NCBI GenBank assembly: GCA_902580855.1
Contig: CACHMF010000014.1
Location: 1 to 36,545 of the forward strand
Reading direction: 5' to 3'
DNA: 36,545 nucleotides
Source: an uncultured Bacteroidota bacterium
GTDB taxonomy: Bacteria > Bacteroidota > Bacteroidia > Flavobacteriales > UBA7312
Shown here: positions 22,159 through 29,970 of the stretch, piece after piece
How the letters are laid out: each line of letters opens with the position of its first letter
Numbering within the stretch: position 1 is the first letter of the stretch
Notes under the pieces: model-generated
What the model was told of the DNA's origin: nothing
What the model saw: only the letters and a program-made list of their open reading frames with translations
The model's database searches: none
Position numbers and translations under genes: made by a program

Positions 22159-22582
22159 ATTTTTATTTTTTATTCTTTTATTTTCTGCTAACTTATCTTT
22201 TGCTCAAATCGAAATTACATGGAATGATTTAGAAGATGTAGAATTTGAAGATATATTTTATGATGAGGTTGATGAATTTATAGCATATCCACATTTTGGC
22301 CAAAGTGTTATGAATTTATCAGGTGTTGAAGTTTCACTAACTGGATATATTTTAGCACTTGATCCTGATGAAGGATATTACATTTTATCTAAGGGCCCTT
22401 TCGCATCTTGTTTTTTTTGTGGAGATGGGGGCCCAGAAACGATAGTTGAACTTGAGCTGAAAAATAAGAATCAATATTTTATGATGGATGAGATTGCTAC
22501 TATAAAAGGTGTCTTAAAATTAAATGCAGATGATATATATCAATGTGTATATATTTTACAAAATGCTGAAGTAAGCCGATAA
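22151..22582 (+). CDS. Small secreted protein with CFFC motif, DUF3299-like; translationally coupled to the permease
   Basis: Signal peptide MHKFLFFILLFSANLSFAQ; YPHFGQSVMNLSGVEVSLTGYILALD...KGPFASCFFCGDGGPETIVEL; 8-nt overlap with permease stop. Confidence 0.7.
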   Translation: MHKFLFFILLFSANLSFAQIEITWNDLEDVEFEDIFYDEVDEFIAYPHFGQSVMNLSGVEVSLTGYILALDPDEGYYILSKGPFASCFFCGDGGPETIVELELKNKNQYFMMDEIATIKGVLKLNADDIYQCVYILQNAEVSR

Positions 22583-22626
22583 TTTCTCTTTTTAAACTTA
22601 AATAACCTTTCAATAACATTATTTTT

Positions 22627-23787
22627 ATGAGGAAGAAGATCTTACTTTTAGGTTCGGGAGAATTAGGCAAAGAATTAGTAATTGCTTTGCAACGTTTGGG
22701 ACAGTATATAGTAGCAGTAGATAACTACATAGATGCTCCGGCTATGCAAGTTGCGCATGAGCATGAAGTCATCAATATGTTAGATGGCGATGCTTTGGAT
22801 GCGGTAGTTGCAAAACATCAACCAGATATTATTGTTCCGGAAGTAGAATCTATCCGAACCGAACGTTTTTATGATTATGAGCAGCAGGGTTACCAAGTAA
22901 TACCTTCTGCTAAAGCTGCTAATTTTACAATGAATCGTAAAGCTATTCGAGATTTGGCAGCGATAGATTTAGGAGTAAGAACAGCCACTTATCATTATGC
23001 TACTTCTTATGAAGAGTTAAAAGCAGGCGTAGAGATTTGCGGTATACCCTGTGTAGTTAAGCCTTTGATGTCGAGCTCTGGTAAGGGGCAGTCAGTGATT
23101 AAATCAGATGCTGATATACAAAAGGCTTGGGATTATGCTATTGAGGGTTCTCGCGGTGACTTGATGGAGGTAATTGTTGAAGAGTTTATCGACTTTGAAT
23201 ACGAAATAACTTTATTGACTTTAACTCAAAATAATAACAACACTTTGTTTTGTCCTCCAATAGGACACAGACAAGAGCGTGGTGATTATCAAGAATCTTG
23301 GCAACCTATGCCTATGTTAGATGCCCGTTTGCAAGAAGCGCAGGATATGGCTGCTAAGGTAACAGCTGCTTTAGGTGGCTCGGGTATCTGGGGAGTGGAG
23401 TTCTTTATCGCAAAGGATTGTGTTTACTTTTCAGAGTTGTCGCCAAGGCCGCACGATACGGGGATGGTAACTTTAGTAAACACACAAAACTATTCTGAGT
23501 TTGAATTACATGCCCGTGCCATTTTAGGGATTCCTGTGCATCAGATTTTTTTACTACAAAATGGTGCTAGTGCCGTAGTTTTGGCATCAGAAACAGCTGA
23601 AGGTTTCCCAGATTTTAAAGGCTTAGACAAAGCAGCGGCTATTCCTAATACAGATTTTAAAATTTTTGGCAAGCCGAGTACGCGTCCCTATAGAAGAATG
23701 GCGATATCACTTGCCTATGGAGATGATGAGGTTAGCGCTTTGGTAGATAAAGCCAAGGAGGTAGCTAGCTGTATAAAGATAGCTTAA
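22627..23787 (+). CDS. purT: Formate-dependent phosphoribosylglycinamide formyltransferase
   Basis: [30 protein letters not shown]-grasp [42 protein letters not shown]. Confidence 0.95.
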   Translation: MRKKILLLGSGELGKELVIALQRLGQYIVAVDNYIDAPAMQVAHEHEVINMLDGDALDAVVAKHQPDIIVPEVESIRTERFYDYEQQGYQVIPSAKAANFTMNRKAIRDLAAIDLGVRTATYHYATSYEELKAGVEICGIPCVVKPLMSSSGKGQSVIKSDADIQKAWDYAIEGSRGDLMEVIVEEFIDFEYEITLLTLTQNNNNTLFCPPIGHRQERGDYQESWQPMPMLDARLQEAQDMAAKVTAALGGSGIWGVEFFIAKDCVYFSELSPRPHDTGMVTLVNTQNYSEFELHARAILGIPVHQIFLLQNGASAVVLASETAEGFPDFKGLDKAAAIPNTDFKIFGKPSTRPYRRMAISLAYGDDEVSALVDKAKEVASCIKIA

Positions 23788-23801
23788 TTTACATGTAAAA
23801 A

Positions 23802-23875
23802 GGCTCCGTAGTTCAACTGGATAGAATAGCAGATTTCGGCTCTGCTGGTTGGGGGTTCGAATCCCTCCGGAGTCA
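23802..23875 (+). tRNA. tRNA-Arg, anticodon UCG (CCA not encoded)
   Basis: GGCTCCG/CGGAGTC acceptor, GCAGA-TTTCGGC-TCTGC anticodon arm, GGGGG-TTCGAAT-CCCTC T arm, discriminator A. Confidence 0.93.
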
Positions 23876-23882
23876 CATTTTT

Positions 23883-23909
23883 AACCTCAACTTTAGTTGG
23901 AGTTTTTTT
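23883..23909 (+). terminator. Weak terminator downstream of tRNA-Arg
   Basis: AACCTCAAC-TTTA-GTTGGAGTTTTTTT, imperfect stem with T tract. Confidence 0.5.
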
Positions 23910-24030
23910 GTGGAAAAGATTTTACAAAGGAAACTATGAATGCTGGAAATGATACAATTATTGCTAGTATCAAAATCTTAACTTGTAAGGTTTCATAATT
24001 TGGAAGTTCTTCAACCAATATTGTTTCCAT
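23893..24030 (-). CDS. Possible 45-aa single-pass membrane small protein (not in supplied ORF track)
   Basis: Manual minus-strand translation METILVEELPNYETLQVKILILAIIVSFPAFIVSFVKSFPQKNSN*; hydrophobic central segment, polar ends; intergenic. Confidence 0.35.
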   Translation of the reverse strand: METILVEELPNYETLQVKILILAIIVSFPAFIVSFVKSFPQKNSN

Positions 24031-24083
24031 TCTTTACAAATACTTTAAATCCTAATTGAAATTTGAAGTCATTTTTATAAAGT

Positions 24084-24118
24084 AAAAAACTACTCTTCAC
24101 AAACAATGTGGTTTTTTT
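24084..24118 (-). terminator. Terminator hairpin downstream of the DEAD-box helicase gene
   Basis: AAAAAACTAC...GTGGTTTTTT inverted repeat (one G-U), A tract on plus = T tract on minus. Confidence 0.6.
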
Positions 24119-24160
24119 AGATTCTCTCTAATTTTTAAGAAAATCATTGTTTTTCAGTCT

Positions 24161-25399
24161 CTAATCATTTTTCTTTTTATGCTTTCTTTTGTGCCATTGT
24201 TTCCTTCCAGCAAACTTTTTTTTGCCTTTAAAATTTTTCCCATTTTTCTTTTTGGTATTATAATCAGGTCCTGGTTCAAAACCCTCAGGTAAAGGGGACT
24301 TCTTAACTTCTCTTTCTATTAGCTCTTCTATAGCTTTGAATTTTCGGCATTGTTCGCCATTAATAAAAGTAATTGCTTCACCAGTACGATCGGCACGGGC
24401 TGTACGGCCAATACGATGTACATAATCCTCTGCATCATTAGGTACTTCATAGTTGATAACTAATTCAATTCCTTTAATATCAATTCCTCTTGAAAGGATG
24501 TCGGTAGCTACCAAAATCTTTACCTTCTTGTTTTTGAAATCTAGTAGAAGTTGTTCGCGTTTGTCTTGGTCCAATTCGGAGTGTATGTCTTGTGCAGGCA
24601 AACCTACTTTGCGTAAACTAAGAGCTAATTTCTTAGTGCTTTTAATGGTTGAACAGAAAATTAAAACATGCTCTAAATCTTTGCCTTTCAATAGATGTTG
24701 AGTTAGTTTAATCTTTTGAGAATCGTGTGCTAAAAAAGCTCTTTGCTGTATACCTTCTGCAGGTTTTGAAATGGCTAAGCTGATACTAACAGGATTGATT
24801 AATATATTATTGGCCAAAGAGCGAATCTTGGGAGGCATAGTCGCTGAGAATAAAAGTGTTTGTTTTTCTGTTGGGAGCTTTTGAAAAATTGACATGATGT
24901 CATCATGAAAACCCATGTCTAGCATGCGGTCTGCTTCATCTAATATAAAGTGCTTGACACCAGAGGGGTCAAAGTAGTTAAATTTCATGTGTGCTAATAA
25001 TCTTCCTGGTGTACAGACTAAGATGTCAGCTCCATTCTTGATGGCTTTTTTCTGTGCTTCAAAATCATCACCAGTTCCACCACCATACACAGGAAAAGAA
25101 GAGGAGTTGGTGAAATAGCTAAAACCTTCAATTTGTCGGTCTATTTGTAAAGCTAATTCTCTTGTCGGCGCTATAATAATGGTGTTGGTCTTTTTGGTTT
25201 GATTGCTACAAAGTTTATTTAATATGGGCAGGACAAACGCGGCAGTTTTTCCTGTTCCTGTTTGCGCACAAGCAATCAAATCTTTATTTGCTAAAATAGC
25301 CGGGATTGCTTGTTTTTGGATAGGAGTGGGCTCTTTAAAGCCCATCATTTCTAATCCTTCTTGTAGTTGTGGTTCAAAACCTAGTTCATTAAATTTCAT
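24161..25399 (-). CDS. DEAD-box ATP-dependent RNA helicase (RhlE-like) with basic C-terminal tail
   Basis: AQTGTGKTAAF, PTRELALQ, LDEADRMLDMGF, SATMP, HRIGRTAR. Confidence 0.95.
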   Translation of the reverse strand: MKFNELGFEPQLQEGLEMMGFKEPTPIQKQAIPAILANKDLIACAQTGTGKTAAFVLPILNKLCSNQTKKTNTIIIAPTRELALQIDRQIEGFSYFTNSSSFPVYGGGTGDDFEAQKKAIKNGADILVCTPGRLLAHMKFNYFDPSGVKHFILDEADRMLDMGFHDDIMSIFQKLPTEKQTLLFSATMPPKIRSLANNILINPVSISLAISKPAEGIQQRAFLAHDSQKIKLTQHLLKGKDLEHVLIFCSTIKSTKKLALSLRKVGLPAQDIHSELDQDKREQLLLDFKNKKVKILVATDILSRGIDIKGIELVINYEVPNDAEDYVHRIGRTARADRTGEAITFINGEQCRKFKAIEELIEREVKKSPLPEGFEPGPDYNTKKKNGKNFKGKKKFAGRKQWHKRKHKKKND

Positions 25400-26139
25400 T
25401 GTCTCTGTCTTACAGCTTCATATAAAATAACTCCTGCCGAAACAGATACATTCAATGAACCTATTGTACCATTCATTGGTATCTTGGCTTTATAATCGCA
25501 AAGTTTCAAATATTCAGTAGAGATACCATCTTCTTCTGATCCCAAAATAATTGCTGTTGGTAAATTGAAATTCAGCTGATAAATTTTTTCCTCTGTTTTT
25601 TCAGTACACCCTACAATTTGTAAGCCACAGTTTTTTAAATACTCAATGGTTGCTTTTAAATTGAATTCTCGACAAATAGGGATGTTGTGTAAAGCACCTG
25701 CTGAGGTTTTTAATGCATCACCGTTAATGGCTGCACTACCTTTTTCAGGGACAATAATTGCTTGAACACCAGAGCATTCAGCTGTTCTGACAATGGCACC
25801 GAAGTTGCGAACGTCTGTAACCCTGTCTAAAACTAAAAAAAGAGGGTTTTCTCCTTTTTCAAAAACATCTTGTATAATATTGTCTGTTTTGTGAAAGTTG
25901 ATAGGAGAGATGAATGCAAATACTCCCTGATGATTTTTGCGTGTCAACCGATTTAGTTTTTCTACCGGAACATGTTTATAGTTAACCTTTCGTGCTCTGA
26001 CTAATTGCCACAATTCTTGAAATAATTCATTCTTTAAGCCTTTTTGGATGAATAGGGTATCAATTTCTTTTCCTGCTTGTATAGCTTCAATTATTGGGCG
26101 CAGCCCAAAAATGGCATTCTCGTATCTAGTTATCTTCAT
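25396..26139 (-). CDS. rlmB: 23S rRNA (guanosine-2'-O-)-methyltransferase RlmB, SpoU family
   Basis: LDRVTDVRNFGAIVRTAECSGVQAIIVPEKGSA; ILGSEEDGIS; IPMNGTIGSLNVSVSAGVILYEAVRQR. Confidence 0.93.
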   Translation of the reverse strand: MKITRYENAIFGLRPIIEAIQAGKEIDTLFIQKGLKNELFQELWQLVRARKVNYKHVPVEKLNRLTRKNHQGVFAFISPINFHKTDNIIQDVFEKGENPLFLVLDRVTDVRNFGAIVRTAECSGVQAIIVPEKGSAAINGDALKTSAGALHNIPICREFNLKATIEYLKNCGLQIVGCTEKTEEKIYQLNFNLPTAIILGSEEDGISTEYLKLCDYKAKIPMNGTIGSLNVSVSAGVILYEAVRQRQ

Positions 26140-27241
26140 CTAGTTGAGGTTTCTCTAATAGTTCTCTGTCAAATCCGATAGAATGAGTCCCTCCTGAAAG
26201 TTTAGTGACATCCTTGTCTATTTTTTTGAATTCTTGTGAACTTTTGTTGTAATGGTTAACCACTGTTCCTATGGTGTTCCCGAGTTTGTCGTGAAAAATT
26301 TTATAACTGTTAAGGTGCGAAGAAAGCTTTTCAACATTCTTCAAAATATCTTCAATAGACTTTTCTACTTTTAAGTTGTGAAGAGCCTTTACCGTAATTT
26401 GTAGCATTGGAAATAAACTCATAGGAGAAACAATCATCACCTTTTTAGTGTAAGCATAAGACACCAAATCTCTGGAGTTTATCTGTAGGGTTCCTACACG
26501 GCTATTTAATAAATCTTGATATAAGCCATCAGCAGGTATAAACATGTATGCGTAATCAGTTGTGTTTTCTCTTGGTCTTATGTATTTTGCTGTTTCGTCA
26601 ATTCTACTTTTAATATCCTCTTTGAACTTTTTTTCAAGCCCTTCAATTTCTTTTTTATCAGAGCTTTCAATCATTTTATTGTAATTATCCAATGAAAATT
26701 TGGCATCAATAGGGATAATGAAATCTCCTACCTTAACAATTGCATCTACTGCTTCTCCGCTGCTAAAACTGTATTGCATTTGAAATAATTCTGGAGGTAA
26801 CACATTTGCTAATAGATTTTCTAGTTGAATTTCTCCAAGAATTCCCCTTTGCTTTTGATTGCTTAAAATTTTCTCTAGAGTTTTCATTTGATTTGCAAAA
26901 TTCAACACCTGTTCGTTTGTCCCTTTTATTTTCTCTAGTTCTTGAGTAACAGCTGTAATTACTTTATTAGAGTCTGCAAATTGTTTTTGGATGTCCGACT
27001 TACTAGATTTATGAAACTCATTGATTTCTTTATTTATATCTTTTAATTTATCATCTATTTCTTTTCTTCCTTTTTCTGAATTTTCAGACAATTCTTTTCT
27101 GACAGCATCTACTTTATTAATTAAATTTTCGTTTAGTCTTAGTAGAAATTCTTGCGATTGTCCATTGTCATTTTTCTTGTTGATCAGAAAAAAAACAGCG
27201 CCAATCAGGGCGATAAGTAAAAAAATGATAATTATATCCAT
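26126..27241 (-). CDS. rmuC: DNA recombination protein RmuC
   Basis: N-terminal TM, coiled coil, QRGILGEIQLENLLANVLPPELFQMQYSF, IPIDAKFSLDNY, FIPADGLYQDLL. Confidence 0.93.
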   Translation of the reverse strand: MDIIIIFLLIALIGAVFFLINKKNDNGQSQEFLLRLNENLINKVDAVRKELSENSEKGRKEIDDKLKDINKEINEFHKSSKSDIQKQFADSNKVITAVTQELEKIKGTNEQVLNFANQMKTLEKILSNQKQRGILGEIQLENLLANVLPPELFQMQYSFSSGEAVDAIVKVGDFIIPIDAKFSLDNYNKMIESSDKKEIEGLEKKFKEDIKSRIDETAKYIRPRENTTDYAYMFIPADGLYQDLLNSRVGTLQINSRDLVSYAYTKKVMIVSPMSLFPMLQITVKALHNLKVEKSIEDILKNVEKLSSHLNSYKIFHDKLGNTIGTVVNHYNKSSQEFKKIDKDVTKLSGGTHSIGFDRELLEKPQLDEDN

Positions 27242-27262
27242 AATTAAATGGGTTAAAGTTAG

Positions 27263-27853
27263 TTATTTATCAAGAATTAAGACTTTGATTCCTACAGCTA
27301 CTTTGTTATAAAGATTTAACACATCTTTATTGCTCATGCGGATACATCCGTGAGAAGCAGGTTTTCCGAGTCGGCCTTCCTCTGAAGTTCCGTGTATATA
27401 AATATAGCGTTGATAAGAATCTACATTACCTCTTTTATTTATTCCTTCTTCTTCACCACTTAACCACAAGATACGCGTAGTTACATCATCTGTTTTGGAT
27501 CGACTACTATCATTATATATAGTAGCGATTTGTCCGTAAAAGATCCGGCCTATCATTCTACCGTTAAGAGGCGTATTGTCTCCATGTTTTTCTTTTACAC
27601 TATGTAAGCCTAATGGTGTTTGGTTACTATTTTTTCTATTTCCTGTTCCTTTTTCAGCAGTTGAAATGATGTATGTTTTGATTATTTCATTATTTATGAT
27701 GTGATACATTTTTTGTTCTTTTACCGACACATACAATAGCTCTTTGTAAATGGTATTTTTTTTATTTTGGGTATAAGTATTAGCAGTCTCTACTGGGTTT
27801 TGGGCCCAAGTTAAACTAATAGAGACTAATAAAGTAAAGATTATTTTATCCAT
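27263..27853 (-). CDS. L,D-transpeptidase (YkuD domain), secreted
   Basis: Signal peptide; IYIHGTSEEGRLGKPASHGCIRMSNKDVLNLY catalytic HGT...SHGC(I/V)R motif. Confidence 0.9.
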   Translation of the reverse strand: MDKIIFTLLVSISLTWAQNPVETANTYTQNKKNTIYKELLYVSVKEQKMYHIINNEIIKTYIISTAEKGTGNRKNSNQTPLGLHSVKEKHGDNTPLNGRMIGRIFYGQIATIYNDSSRSKTDDVTTRILWLSGEEEGINKRGNVDSYQRYIYIHGTSEEGRLGKPASHGCIRMSNKDVLNLYNKVAVGIKVLILDK

Positions 27854-28518
27854 TGAATAGTTGGTTTGTTCATTTGTTCCAGTAACTCATTGGTTTTGGA
27901 AAAATGACCGCAGCCAAAAAAACCAGAGTGTGCTGAAAAGGGAGATGGGTGAGGTGCTGTTAAAATGTGGTGTTTACTAGTGTCTATCAATTCTGCTTTT
28001 TTTTGTGCAAATCTCCCCCACAACATAAAGATAAGACTTTCTCTTTCTAATGATAACTTTCTGATACAAGCATCGGTAAATTGTTCCCATCCTTGTTTTT
28101 GATGAGAACCAGCATTTTTAGCTCGTACTGTTAAAGTAGCATTTAATAGTAAAACGCCTTGTTGTGCCCAATTTTCTAAATTTCCAGACTCAGGAATATC
28201 AAGTCCTAAATCTTGATGTATCTCTTTGAATATATTGATTAATGAAGGTGGTTTTTTAATACCATCAGGTACGGAAAAGCAAAGCCCATTTGCTTGTCCA
28301 GCCCCGTGGTAGGGGTCTTGTCCAATAATGACAACTTTTACATCTGAAAAAGGTGTGTGGTTAAATGCAGCAAAAATTTGATCTTCCGGTGGGTAAATAG
28401 TGTTGTATTTCTTTTCGGACAACAAAAAAGCCTGGAGTTGCTGAAAATAAGCTTGTTGAAACTCGTTTGCTAATTGTAGTTTCCAGCTTTCGGCGATTTG
28501 CGGGCTGTTTTTTGTCAT
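27841..28518 (-). CDS. ung: Uracil-DNA glycosylase
   Basis: VVIIGQDPYHGAGQANGLCFSVPDG; GVLLLNATLTV; HPSPFSAH. Confidence 0.97.
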   Translation of the reverse strand: MTKNSPQIAESWKLQLANEFQQAYFQQLQAFLLSEKKYNTIYPPEDQIFAAFNHTPFSDVKVVIIGQDPYHGAGQANGLCFSVPDGIKKPPSLINIFKEIHQDLGLDIPESGNLENWAQQGVLLLNATLTVRAKNAGSHQKQGWEQFTDACIRKLSLERESLIFMLWGRFAQKKAELIDTSKHHILTAPHPSPFSAHSGFFGCGHFSKTNELLEQMNKPTIQWIK

Positions 28519-28522
28519 TGTT

Positions 28523-28530
28523 CAAAGATA
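28523..28530 (-). promoter_or_regulatory. Candidate -7 box TATCTTTG (TAnnTTTG) 4 nt before the ung ATG
   Basis: Exact consensus match on minus strand; same spacing as ubiD and gap. Confidence 0.45.
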
Positions 28531-28563
28531 GAACTCCAGTAAAGATTAACGAAATAAAATACC

Positions 28564-28571
28564 TAAATTTG
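28564..28571 (+). promoter_or_regulatory. Candidate -7 box TAAATTTG for the lipoprotein-ytxJ-lipA transcript
   Basis: Exact TAnnTTTG match 18 nt before the ATG at 28590. Confidence 0.45.
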
Positions 28572-28589
28572 TACAGTAAAATAAGAGAA

Positions 28590-28709
28590 ATGAAAAAAGT
28601 ATTTGTTGTTATTTTTATTATAGGCTTCATGGCTACTTTTACAGCTTGCCAAACTCAACAAGATTGTCCTAATTATGGACAATTAAAAACCGAACAAACT
28701 CGCTCATAA
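28590..28709 (+). CDS. Small putative lipoprotein (39 aa)
   Basis: MKKVFVVIFIIGFMATFTACQTQQDCPNYGQLKTEQTRS; lipobox-like FTAC; start chosen inside longer track ORF 28467-28709. Confidence 0.6.
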   Translation: MKKVFVVIFIIGFMATFTACQTQQDCPNYGQLKTEQTRS

Positions 28710-29036
28710 ATGAATTGGGAACAGCTTACAGACTTGCAACAATTGAAGCAGCTTACAGAGGCATCTTATCAAGTTCCTGTTTTGTTTTTCAAACACAGTA
28801 CCCGTTGTTCTATAAGTGTAATGGTTTTAAATCGTTTTGAGCGTGAGTGGAACAATATGACAGTTCATCCTTATTTTTTGGACTTGTTAAATTATAGAGA
28901 GGTTTCTAATCAAATTGCTATTTTTTTTGAGATTGAACATCAATCTCCTCAAGTATTATTGATTAAAGATGGTTCATGTGTTTATCATGCATCACATAAT
29001 GCTATCGATGCGCATGTAATAAATGAATTTTGCTAG
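28710..29036 (+). CDS. ytxJ: YtxJ-like bacillithiol-system/monothiol redox protein
   Basis: VPVLFFKHSTRCSISVMVLNRFEREW; HQSPQVLLIKDGSCVYHASHNAI. Confidence 0.8.
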   Translation: MNWEQLTDLQQLKQLTEASYQVPVLFFKHSTRCSISVMVLNRFEREWNNMTVHPYFLDLLNYREVSNQIAIFFEIEHQSPQVLLIKDGSCVYHASHNAIDAHVINEFC

Positions 29037-29891
29037 ATGAGTGAATTAGTAAAACAAAGAAAGCCAAAATGGTTACGTGTAAAATTGCCGACAGGTGAAA
29101 ATTACAAACATGTTCGCAAACTTGTTTCTGAACATAATTTGCACACAATTTGTGAAAGTGGGAATTGCCCAAATATGGGCGAGTGTTGGGGTGAAGGAAC
29201 AGCAACTTTTATGATATTAGGAAATATTTGTACACGCTCCTGCGGTTTTTGTGCTGTAGCAACTGGTCGGCCTTTATCTGTAGATTGGCAAGAACCAGAA
29301 AAAGTTGCAGAATCAGTTCGTTTGATGGAAGTAAAACATTGTGTAATTACCTCAGTAGATCGAGATGAATTGGAGGATGGAGGTTCTATTATTTGGTCAG
29401 AGACCGTAAATGCTGTTCGTAGAAAAAGCCCAGGAACAACTATGGAAACTTTGATTCCAGATTTTAAAGGAGACCAAGAAGCGGTGCAACGTATTATTGA
29501 TGTGGCACCGGAAATAGTTTCACATAATATAGAAACAGTTCGTAGATTAACGCGTCAAGTGCGTATTCAGGCAAAATATGATAGAAGTTTAGAAGTTTTG
29601 AGATGGTTGAATGAGGGAGGAATGCGCACAAAGTCAGGTATCATGTTAGGTTTAGGAGAGAAAGAAGAAGAGGTAATTCAAACCATGGATGATTTGCGAG
29701 CTGTAGGTGTGCAAATCATGACTATTGGGCAATACTTACAGCCAACTCCTAAGCATTTACCAGTAAAAGAGTTTATTACACCAAAACAGTTCAAGAAATA
29801 TGAAAAAATAGGTCTTGAAAAAGGCTTCCGTTTTGTTGAAAGTGGTCCGCTTGTAAGATCCTCATATAGAGCCGAAAAACACATGGCCTAA
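29037..29891 (+). CDS. lipA: Lipoyl synthase
   Basis: [41 protein letters not shown]. Confidence 0.97.
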   Translation: MSELVKQRKPKWLRVKLPTGENYKHVRKLVSEHNLHTICESGNCPNMGECWGEGTATFMILGNICTRSCGFCAVATGRPLSVDWQEPEKVAESVRLMEVKHCVITSVDRDELEDGGSIIWSETVNAVRRKSPGTTMETLIPDFKGDQEAVQRIIDVAPEIVSHNIETVRRLTRQVRIQAKYDRSLEVLRWLNEGGMRTKSGIMLGLGEKEEEVIQTMDDLRAVGVQIMTIGQYLQPTPKHLPVKEFITPKQFKKYEKIGLEKGFRFVESGPLVRSSYRAEKHMA

Positions 29892-29970
29892 TAAAAGGCG
29901 ATTTTCAGCTTGAATTACAGTGAAAATAGTTGTAGATTTAACCTCAATTTTTGATAGAAAAAAACACAAT

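Noticed and set aside
24453-24701. 82-aa plus ORF opposite the DEAD-box helicase gene
   Set aside because: Antisense shadow ORF of a conserved gene.
28467-28589. N-terminal part of the 80-aa ORF upstream of MKKVFVV
   Set aside because: Overlaps the ung 5' end and the divergent promoter boxes; lipoprotein signal starts at 28590.
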